From Oscillospiraceae bacterium (GTDB taxonomy: Bacteria; Bacillota; Clostridia; Oscillospirales; Acutalibacteraceae): a stretch of DNA of 20,654 bases. The notes below the pieces were generated by a model. That model did no database searches. It saw nothing but the letters and a program-made list of their open reading frames with translations, and had not been told where the DNA came from. Positions 14,788 through 20,654 of the stretch are shown here, one piece after another. Both the position numbers and the translations under genes were made by a program. Where the stretch lies: contig DXWE01000011.1 of NCBI GenBank assembly GCA_019417045.1, positions 1 to 20,654 on the forward strand, read 5' to 3'. How positions within the stretch are numbered: the stretch's first letter is position 1; every line of letters begins with the position of its first letter.

Positions 14788-15990
14788 ATGTTGGTAGTAC
14801 AGAAATTCGGCGGCAGCTCGGTGGCGGATGCGCAGCGCGTGTTCAATGTCGCCCGGATTGTCACCGAGACGTATGACAGGGGCAACGATATGGTCGTGGT
14901 GGTATCCGCGCAGGGCGACACGACCGATGACCTGATCGAAAAAGCATCGGAGATCAACCCGCACGCGAGCAAGCGCGAGATGGATATGCTGCTCACCGCC
15001 GGGGAGCAGATGTCGGTGGCGCTGCTCGCGATGGCGATCGAAAAGCTCGGCTACCCGGTGGTGTCGCTGCTCGGCTGGCAGGCGGGGTTTGAGACCAACT
15101 CCAATCACTCCGCCGCCCGGATCAAACGGGTGGTGCCCGAGCGGATCCGCACCGAGCTGGACAAGAAGAAAATTGTTGTCGTGGCGGGGTTCCAGGGGCT
15201 CAACCGGCACGGTGACATCACCACCCTCGGCCGCGGCGGCTCGGACACGAGCGCGGTGGCGATCGCCGCCGCCATGCACGCGGATCTCTGTCAGATCTTC
15301 ACCGATGTGGAGGGTGTGTTCACCGCCGACCCGCGCAAGGTGCCAAACGCCCGCAAGCTCGAGGAGATCACGTATGATGAGATGCTCGAGCTCGCCACCC
15401 TCGGCGCGCAGGTGCTCAACAACCGTTCGGTGGAGATGGCCAAGAAGTTCAATGTGGAGCTGGAAGTGCTGTCCAGCCTGACCCATACGCCCGGTACCAA
15501 GGTGAAGGAGGTTGTCAAAATGGAAGAGATGCTGATCAAAGGGGTGGCAAAGGACGCCCATGTGGCCCGCGTGAGCGTGGTGGGGGTACCGGACTCGCCC
15601 GGCGTCGCGTTCAAGCTGTTCTCCCGCGTGGCGAAGGCGCATGTCAATGTGGATATCATTTTGCAGTCGGTCGGCCGGGACGGGACCAAGGATATCACCT
15701 TCACGGTGGCGGAGGATCAGGCGCAGGAGGCGGTAGACGCCCTGAAGGAGTATTGCGATATGGTCGGGGCGAAGAGCCTGACCTTTGATACCAATGTGGC
15801 CAAGATCTCCATCGTGGGCGCCGGCATGGAGACCCATGAGGGCGTGGCGGCCGGCATGTTCGAGGCGCTTGCCGACAGCGACGTGAATATCCAGATGATC
15901 TCGACCAGCGAGATCAAGGTGTCCGTGCTGGTCGCGCGGGACGAAGCCGACCGCGCGGTGGCGGCGGTGCACAAGAAGTTCTTCGAATAA
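14788..15990 (+). CDS. lysC: Aspartate kinase
   Basis: Catalyses the first, regulated step of the aspartate pathway (lysine, threonine, methionine). In 400 residues it has the kinase motif KFGGSSVA (6-13), the SAQGDTTDDLI segment (40-50), GRGGSDTSAVAIA (148-160) and FTDVEGVFTADPR (171-183). Two ACT domains follow (about 263-335 and 342-400), for example VGVPDSPGVAFKLFSRVA and VGAGMETHEGVAAGMFEAL. Size and layout match the Bacillus LysC (aspartokinase II) alpha chain. Met245 is preceded by AAGGAGG, predicting a second product from the same gene. Placed with hom and thrB, it should feed threonine synthesis. The ATG at 14788 has AGGCGGAG upstream. Confidence 0.96.
   Translation: MLVVQKFGGSSVADAQRVFNVARIVTETYDRGNDMVVVVSAQGDTTDDLIEKASEINPHASKREMDMLLTAGEQMSVALLAMAIEKLGYPVVSLLGWQAGFETNSNHSAARIKRVVPERIRTELDKKKIVVVAGFQGLNRHGDITTLGRGGSDTSAVAIAAAMHADLCQIFTDVEGVFTADPRKVPNARKLEEITYDEMLELATLGAQVLNNRSVEMAKKFNVELEVLSSLTHTPGTKVKEVVKMEEMLIKGVAKDAHVARVSVVGVPDSPGVAFKLFSRVAKAHVNVDIILQSVGRDGTKDITFTVAEDQAQEAVDALKEYCDMVGAKSLTFDTNVAKISIVGAGMETHEGVAAGMFEALADSDVNIQMISTSEIKVSVLVARDEADRAVAAVHKKFFE
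15505..15522 (+). promoter_or_regulatory. Internal ribosome binding site and in-frame start within lysC (beta subunit)
   Basis: AAGGAGG (15505-15511) sits eight bases before an ATG (15520-15522) that is in frame with lysC (codon 245). Translation from it would give a 156-residue protein made of the two ACT domains only, ending at 15990. B. subtilis LysC is known to yield a beta subunit from an equivalent internal start. Confidence 0.75.
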
Positions 15991-16008
15991 AGAAGTTCGC
16001 TATATAGA

Positions 16009-16052
16009 AGACACAGGCGGCGCGTGGGGAAACCCACGCGCCGCCTGTGTCT
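16009..16052. terminator. Long hairpin between convergent lysC and MATE genes
   Basis: A perfect 20-bp stem (16009-16028 with 16033-16052) closed by a GAAA-type loop. It lies 19 bases after the lysC stop and 84 bases beyond the MATE stop, so it could end both transcripts. There is no T-run on the plus strand and only a mixed T-rich stretch on the minus strand, so it may act partly as a 3'-end stabiliser. Confidence 0.65.
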
Positions 16053-16135
16053 GTGTGCAAAAATCGGCGGCACGCCTCTGATCCGGACAACGGTTCCGCC
16101 CGCGTGCCGTTTGTGTGTCTGTGCGGTTGCGGTGA

Positions 16136-17512
16136 TCAAGCGGTGGCGACCTGAAGCCGTGCCATGCGCCGCAGCTCCCGCCAGGCGAGCAGGGCGGAGA
16201 TCACCCCCGCCGCGAAATCCGCGAGGGGGCCGGCATAGAGGATGCCGTCGATCCCCATGGCAAGCGGCAGCAGCACGAGCAGCGGCAGCAAAAACAGAAT
16301 CTGCCGGGTGAGCGAGAGGAAAATGCCCTGACCCGCTTTGCCGATCGAGGTGAAGAAGTTCGAGGAAATCGGCTGGATCGCATTGAAAAACGTGAAGAAT
16401 AAAAACACGCGAAAATACCGCTCGGCAAACTGAAAGTACTCCTCGCTGCCGGGGCCAAAGGCGCTGATGATCTGCCGCGGGAACAGCTGAAAGCACAGGA
16501 ACGCGGCCACCCCGAACAGTGTGCCGATGACGACCGATTTCAAATAGGTCTCCCGCACGCGGTGGTACTGCTTCGCACCGTAGTTGTAGCCGACGATCGG
16601 CTGCAATCCCTGGGAGAGCCCGATGATGAGCGAGAAGAAGATCATGCTCACCTTTGCGATGATCCCCGCACAGGCGAGCGGGATCTCCCGCCCATAGCGG
16701 GAGAGGGAGCCGTAATAGGTGAGGGAGTTGTTCATCACCACCTGCACCACCATCATGGCGAGCTGGTTAAAGCAGCCGGTGGCGCCAAGCGAGGTGATGC
16801 GCAGGGCATAGCGCCCGGACGGGCGCAGACAGCGGCGGTCGAGGCGGACGGTTTTGAACCGGCAGAAATAGTATCCCACCATCGCCGCCGAGACCACCTG
16901 CCCGATGACCGTGGCCCACGCGGCGCCCGCGATCCCCCACTCGAACCCGAACACGAACAGGGCGTCCAGCACCGTATTGACAACCGCTCCGGAGAGCATG
17001 CAGAACATGGAGAACTTCGGACTGCCGTCCGCCCGGATCAGGGAGGTGCCGCCGGTGGACAGGATCAGGAACGGGAACCCGAGCGAGGTGATACCCGTGT
17101 AAGTCAGCGAATAGTCGAGCACGTCCGGAGTGGCGCCGAACAGCAGCATGAGCGGGCGCAGAAATACCCGCACGAGCACACACATCAGGATCCCGGAGGA
17201 GAGCAGCAGCAGGATCCCGTTGCCCGCGTAGCGGCCGGCCTCTTCCCGGTGTCCGCGCCCCATCTCGAGATTGAAATTCGACGCCGCGCCAAGCCCGAAC
17301 AGCAGCGACAGCGCGGTACAGATGGTGGAGAGGGGGAACGCCACGTTGGTGGCCGCATTCCCGAGCATACCGACGCTCTGCCCGATGAAAATCTGGTCGA
17401 CGATATTGTACAGTGCACTCACCAGCATGGCAATAATACTGGGTATGGCGAATCTACGGAGCAGTCGGCCGATGGGTTCGATGCCGAGCGGATTGTCCCT
17501 TTCAGGATGCAT
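16136..17512 (-). CDS. MATE family efflux transporter (MepA-like)
   Basis: Cation-coupled exporter of the inner membrane, probably for drugs or metabolites. The 458-residue protein has about 12 membrane segments in two related halves. Family landmarks are the N-terminal NPLGIEPIGRLLRRFAIPSI, SALYNIVDQIFIGQ, GAASNFNLEMGRG, the mid-protein GGTSLIRADGSPK and the second-half GLSQGLQPIVGYNYGA. These resemble the MepA/DinF-like MATE branch common in Firmicutes. The ATG at 17512 has GGAGG seven bases upstream. It has its own SigA promoter and a leader of about 140 bases with a hairpin and a possible leader ORF that overlaps its start. Convergent with lysC. The substrate cannot be deduced. Confidence 0.92.
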   Translation of the reverse strand: MHPERDNPLGIEPIGRLLRRFAIPSIIAMLVSALYNIVDQIFIGQSVGMLGNAATNVAFPLSTICTALSLLFGLGAASNFNLEMGRGHREEAGRYAGNGILLLLSSGILMCVLVRVFLRPLMLLFGATPDVLDYSLTYTGITSLGFPFLILSTGGTSLIRADGSPKFSMFCMLSGAVVNTVLDALFVFGFEWGIAGAAWATVIGQVVSAAMVGYYFCRFKTVRLDRRCLRPSGRYALRITSLGATGCFNQLAMMVVQVVMNNSLTYYGSLSRYGREIPLACAGIIAKVSMIFFSLIIGLSQGLQPIVGYNYGAKQYHRVRETYLKSVVIGTLFGVAAFLCFQLFPRQIISAFGPGSEEYFQFAERYFRVFLFFTFFNAIQPISSNFFTSIGKAGQGIFLSLTRQILFLLPLLVLLPLAMGIDGILYAGPLADFAAGVISALLAWRELRRMARLQVATA

Positions 17513-17588
17513 GGCAGTGCCTCCAATCGATGGGCGTTGGCCGGCCGGGCGGCAACGCCGTCGGCCGGAAGAATCTGTCGCCCATCAC
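17502..17588 (-). CDS. Possible 28-codon leader ORF overlapping the MATE start
   Basis: GTG at 17588 (or ATG at 17585) opens a frame of 27-28 codons starting MGDRFFRP and ending at TGA 17502-17504, eleven bases into the MATE gene in another frame. GGGAGG lies about nine bases upstream, a good ribosome binding site for so short an ORF. An ATG-TGA start-stop pair (17590-17585) overlaps the same site. The arrangement would couple or modulate translation of the transporter. It is rich in Pro and Arg and has no known homologue that I recognise. Confidence 0.3.
   Translation of the reverse strand: MMGDRFFRPTALPPGRPTPIDWRHCHAS
17541..17568 (-). promoter_or_regulatory. GC-rich hairpin in the MATE leader
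   Basis: In the leader RNA, CCGGCCG and CGGCCGG ends pair (seven base pairs), continuing past a small internal loop into a CGGC-GTT-GCCG tip. It lies between the leader ORF start and the transporter's own ribosome binding site (near 17520-17524), inside the leader ORF. There is no U-run, so any effect would more likely be on translation or RNA stability. Confidence 0.45.
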
Positions 17589-17661
17589 ATTAGTGTGCCT
17601 CCCGGCGGCGGGGTCCATACCGGTGCTTTCCCATTCGCCGCCGTTTGACACAAACAGACAG

Positions 17662-17690
17662 ACTATACCACACAAGCAAGGCGCTGTCAA
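17662..17690 (-). promoter_or_regulatory. SigA-type promoter of the MATE gene
   Basis: On the minus strand a perfect -35 TTGACA (17685-17690) and -10 TATAGT (17662-17667) with 17-base spacing; transcription would start near 17655. The stretch 17691-17838 further upstream holds nothing that I can identify. Confidence 0.85.
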
Positions 17691-17838
17691 GCGTCCGGGT
17701 GGGTGTGGGGCCTGTAGTGGCAGGAGGAGACAGGCGATGAGGCGGGGGAACTGGGCGTGCCCGTTTCGGGGCCCGTGACAGCCTGGTATAGAATCGCAGC
17801 CGGATCCGGGGAACAGGAGAAATAATACCGCCCACGTT

Positions 17839-17866
17839 GCATAAGTTGGGAATTCCTGCCAACACT
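17839..17866 (+). promoter_or_regulatory. Candidate SigF-type promoter of spoIIR
   Basis: GCATA (17839-17843) matches the SigF/SigG -35, and 14 bases on GCCAACACT (17858-17866) matches the SigF -10 (GGnnAnAnT) with one mismatch. spoIIR is SigF-dependent in B. subtilis, which fits. No SigA promoter was seen in front of this gene. Confidence 0.5.
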
Positions 17867-17904
17867 GTCTGTACAACACTCCGACAGAAAGGCAGGATTT
17901 TCTT

Positions 17905-18510
17905 ATGAGCAGATGGATACGCGCGCTGTGTGGCGGGCTGATCCTGACACTGGCGCTGGGCATGTGCGGGTTTGCGGGAGAGTGTGACCAGATCCGGGAA
18001 AAGGTGGTGCGGCTGCACGTGCTCGCCAACTCGGACAGCGACGCCGACCAGGCGCTCAAACTCCGGGTGCGCGACGCGGTGGTGGAGGCGGCAGCCGGGC
18101 TGTTCGATGGCGCGCGCGATGCGGGCGAGGCGCTGCAGGCGGCAGAGCAGGACCTGTCGCGGCTGCAGCAGGTGGCGCAGCAGACCGTGTATGACGAGGG
18201 CTACGACTATCCGGTGAAGGCAGAGCTCTGCCACATGTACTTCACCACCCGCGCCTACGAGCAGGCGACGCTGCCCGCCGGCATGTATGACGCCCTGCGG
18301 ATCACGATCGGGTCGGGCGAGGGGCACAACTGGTGGTGCGTCGTGTTCCCACCCATGTGCGTGTCCTCCGCCTCCGATCGGGCGGCCACTATCAAGGACG
18401 TACTGGATCCCACACAGGAGGAGATCGTCACGCAGCCGCAACAGTATGAGGTGCGGTTCAAGGTGGTGGAATGGTGGGAGTCCCTCTGCCGGTTTTTCAG
18501 CGGCGACTGA
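17905..18510 (+). CDS. spoIIR: Stage II sporulation protein R
   Basis: Secreted forespore signalling protein that triggers SpoIIGA-dependent processing of pro-SigE in the mother cell. The 201-residue product has an N-terminal hydrophobic export segment (about 6-24). The conserved domain includes IREKVVRLHVLANSDSDADQALKLRVRDAVV and a C-terminal region with DALRITIGSGEGHNWWCVVFPP. Length is typical of the family. The ATG at 17905 has GGCAGGA seven bases upstream. It is monocistronic: a sporulation-type promoter precedes it and a strong terminator begins 12 bases after the stop. Its presence argues that the organism makes endospores. Confidence 0.95.
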   Translation: MSRWIRALCGGLILTLALGMCGFAGECDQIREKVVRLHVLANSDSDADQALKLRVRDAVVEAAAGLFDGARDAGEALQAAEQDLSRLQQVAQQTVYDEGYDYPVKAELCHMYFTTRAYEQATLPAGMYDALRITIGSGEGHNWWCVVFPPMCVSSASDRAATIKDVLDPTQEEIVTQPQQYEVRFKVVEWWESLCRFFSGD

Positions 18511-18521
18511 ATGTTCCTCCC

Positions 18522-18558
18522 GCAGGGAGCGCCTGAAAAGGCGCTCCCTGCTTTTTTT
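18522..18558 (+). terminator. Rho-independent terminator of spoIIR
   Basis: A perfect 12-bp stem GCAGGGAGCGCC / GGCGCTCCCTGC (18522-18533, 18540-18551) with loop TGAAAA is followed by seven Ts (18552-18558). Confidence 0.93.
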
Positions 18559-18725
18559 GTACGAGTTTTCGATATGGATTTCGACCGCTTTTTTGGGGAA
18601 TACCGGGTATACTGAAAGGGGCCTTCTGGCCATGTTGTCTAGGAAAGACACCTCAAAATTGTCGTTTATTAACAATACAACATAAAAATAAACATGACTT
18701 TTTTCGGAAAACTAACAAATATCTC

Positions 18726-18754
18726 TTGCAATTTTCAGTAGACGTTGTTATACT
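18726..18754 (+). promoter_or_regulatory. SigA-type promoter of glgB
   Basis: -35 TTGCAA (18726-18731) and -10 TATACT (18749-18754) with 17-base spacing. The 70 bases upstream (about 18655-18725) are strikingly AT-rich compared with the rest of the window and could serve as an UP-like element. The leader is about 40 bases. Confidence 0.8.
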
Positions 18755-18800
18755 ATAGTTGGAAGTATTTTACAGGGGATGTAGAAAGGCGGAGGCACTC

Positions 18801-20654
18801 ATGGCACACACGGAGCATATACACGACCGGGCCGGCCGGCTGCAGGACGGGATCGACTGCTATGCGTATGAGCGGCAGGGCTGTCATAAGATCGGGCCGG
18901 ACACCTATCGATTCTGCGTGTGGGCGCCGCGCGCCAGGGCGGTATCGCTGGTGGGCGCGTTTAACAACTGGCAGCCCGGCGTCGACCCGATGGTGAAAAC
19001 CGGCGATGGGCTGTGGGAGATCAAAAAGGCCGGATTGCAGGAATACGATGCCTATAAATACCATATCCTGACAGAGGACGGGCGGGAGATGATGAAGGCC
19101 GACCCGTTCGGCACGCATTTCGAGACGCGGCCGGCCAACGCCTCCAAGATCTACACGCTGGGCGGCTATGAGTGGGGCGATGCGGACTGGCAGCGCTATA
19201 AAGAGGAGCACACGATTTACGACTGCCCGATCAATATCTATGAGGTGCATCTCGGCTCCTGGCGGCGGTATCCGGATGGCAATACGATGTCCTATGACAA
19301 GCTGGCGGAAGAGCTGGTCGCGTATGTCAAGGAGATGGGGTATACCCACATCGAGCTGCTGCCGGTGAGCGAGTACCCCTACGACGGGTCGTGGGGGTAT
19401 CAGGTGACGGGCTACTTTGCCCCGACCTCCCGCTACGGCACGCCCGACCAGTTCATGGCGTTTGTGGACGCGTTCCACCAGGCGGGGATCGGGGTCATCA
19501 TGGACTGGGTGCCGGCCCATTTCCCGAAGGACGAGCAGGGGTTGTACCGGTTTGACGGCACACCGTGCTACGAGTATGCCGACCCGCGCAAGGGCGAGCA
19601 CTACGAATGGGGCACCTGCGTGTTCGACTACGGCAAGCCGGAGGTGCGGGCGTTTCTGATCTCGAGCGCGATGTTCTGGCTGAAGGAATACCACATCGAC
19701 GGGATCCGGGTGGACGCGGTCGCCTCCATGCTGTATCTCGATTACAACCGGCGGGCCGGGGAGTGGATCCCGAACATCTATGGCGGGCACGAAAACCTCG
19801 AGGCGGTGGATTTCCTGCGCAAGCTCAACGAGGCGGTGTTCGCACGGTACCCCAAAACGCTGATGATTGCGGAGGAGTCCACCGCGTGGCCGATGGTCTC
19901 CCGCCCCACCTGCGACGGCGGGCTCGGGTTCAATTACAAGTGGAACATGGGCTGGATGAACGACATGCTGCAATATATGTCGCTCGACCCGCTGTTCCGG
20001 TCGCACAACCATGACAAGCTGACCTTCTCCTTCTTCTACGCGTTTTCCGAGAACTTCATCCTGCCGATCTCGCACGACGAGGTGGTGCACGGCAAGTGCT
20101 CGCTGATCAACAAGATGCCGGGGGACTATGAGCAGAAGTTCGCCGGGGTGCGCGCGTTCCTCGGGTACATCATGGCGCATCCGGGCAAGAAGCTCACCTT
20201 CATGGGGTGCGAGTTCGGGCAGTTCAAGGAGTGGGATTTCGAGCACGAGCTGGACTGGCTGCTGCTCGAGTACGAGTCCCACCGGATGTTGCAGCATTTC
20301 ACGAGGAGCCTCAACCATTTCTACCGTTCGCGGCGGGAGCTGTGGGACAACGACTTCTCGTGGGAGGGCTTCTCGTGGATCGCACATGACGACTATTCCC
20401 AGAGCGTGATCGCGTTCCGCCGCATGGATCGGCAGGGCAGGGAACTGGTGGTCGTGTGCAACTTCACCCCCGTACAGCGCGAGCACTACCGGATCGGCGC
20501 GCCTGCCTACGGGCAGTATGCGGAGGTATTCAACACCGACTTAAAGGAGTTCGGCGGCAGCGGGGTGACCAACGGGATGGTGAAGACCGATCCCGAGCCG
20601 ATGCACGGGTACGAGCAGTCGCTCGAGCTGACATTGCCGCCGCTGTCGGTGACA
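18801..20654 (+). CDS. glgB: 1,4-alpha-glucan branching enzyme (3' end cut by the window)
   Basis: Makes alpha-1,6 branches in glycogen. The 618 visible codons stay open to the last base, so only a few dozen residues are probably missing. A CBM48-type N-terminal domain (about 30-125) precedes a GH13 (alpha/beta)8 barrel. The catalytic triad is visible: nucleophile Asp305 in GIRVDAV, acid/base Glu358 in AEES and Asp426 in SHDEVVH; their spacings (53 and 121) equal those of E. coli GlgB (405, 458, 526). It lacks the extra N-terminal domain of the E. coli protein, as in Bacillus-type enzymes. The ATG at 18801 has GGCGGAGG five bases upstream. No other glg gene is in the window, but the gene has its own promoter and may head an operon beyond the right edge. 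Confidence 0.96.
   Translation, partial: MAHTEHIHDRAGRLQDGIDCYAYERQGCHKIGPDTYRFCVWAPRARAVSLVGAFNNWQPGVDPMVKTGDGLWEIKKAGLQEYDAYKYHILTEDGREMMKADPFGTHFETRPANASKIYTLGGYEWGDADWQRYKEEHTIYDCPINIYEVHLGSWRRYPDGNTMSYDKLAEELVAYVKEMGYTHIELLPVSEYPYDGSWGYQVTGYFAPTSRYGTPDQFMAFVDAFHQAGIGVIMDWVPAHFPKDEQGLYRFDGTPCYEYADPRKGEHYEWGTCVFDYGKPEVRAFLISSAMFWLKEYHIDGIRVDAVASMLYLDYNRRAGEWIPNIYGGHENLEAVDFLRKLNEAVFARYPKTLMIAEESTAWPMVSRPTCDGGLGFNYKWNMGWMNDMLQYMSLDPLFRSHNHDKLTFSFFYAFSENFILPISHDEVVHGKCSLINKMPGDYEQKFAGVRAFLGYIMAHPGKKLTFMGCEFGQFKEWDFEHELDWLLLEYESHRMLQHFTRSLNHFYRSRRELWDNDFSWEGFSWIAHDDYSQSVIAFRRMDRQGRELVVVCNFTPVQREHYRIGAPAYGQYAEVFNTDLKEFGGSGVTNGMVKTDPEPMHGYEQSLELTLPPLSVT

Noticed and set aside
17513..17655. Known riboswitch (guanidine, cobalamin, TPP, SAM and others) in front of the MATE gene
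   Set aside because: None of the conserved motifs of these classes could be matched by eye. A covariance search could change this.

Overview
The window is GC-rich, densely packed Gram-positive chromosomal DNA. SpoIIR, a YtvI-like AI-2E membrane protein, Sec-type lipoproteins, strong AGGAGG-type ribosome binding sites, SigA-like promoters and occasional TTG starts all suggest a spore-forming member of the class Clostridia, probably Oscillospiraceae/Ruminococcaceae-like. That placement is inference, since no rRNA gene is present. No phage, transposase, CRISPR array, tRNA or rRNA was seen.

Left block (1-7781, minus strand): a SigA promoter at 7753-7781 precedes a co-directional run of proS (proline--tRNA ligase, type 3), three tandem cyclophilins (one cytosolic, two lipoproteins), an alpha/beta hydrolase, a membrane-anchored murF and ddl. 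The last two are consecutive late steps of peptidoglycan precursor synthesis: Ddl makes D-Ala-D-Ala and MurF attaches it to the UDP-MurNAc-tripeptide.

Middle block (7913-11760): a divergent P-loop ATPase of the PRK06851 type, a small orphan membrane protein with a structured leader, and a minus-strand AI-2E/YtvI-like protein. Between the last two lies about 560 bases without a gene, holding two phases (12 and 14 bp) of a degenerate purine-rich tandem repeat around a perfect terminator hairpin. The 14-bp phase runs exactly to the AI-2E stop codon. A second degenerate repeat (18-bp unit) lies on the other side of the AI-2E gene.

Threonine/aspartate block (11764-16052, plus strand): one promoter drives a PheB-like ACT-domain protein, hom, thrB and lysC. 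lysC has a near-perfect internal Shine-Dalgarno and in-frame ATG, predicting a separate regulatory beta subunit. The block ends in a long hairpin shared with the convergent MATE transporter gene.

Right block (16136-20654): a minus-strand MATE efflux transporter has a SigA promoter and a leader containing a possible 28-codon overlapping leader ORF and a GC-rich hairpin. It is followed by spoIIR, with a SigF-like promoter and a strong terminator, and by glgB (glycogen branching enzyme), which has its own promoter and is cut by the window end. Most of the window is ordinary core metabolism. The most unusual parts are the repeat field beside the AI-2E gene, the MATE leader, the triplicated cyclophilins and the lost second P-loop of the ATPase.
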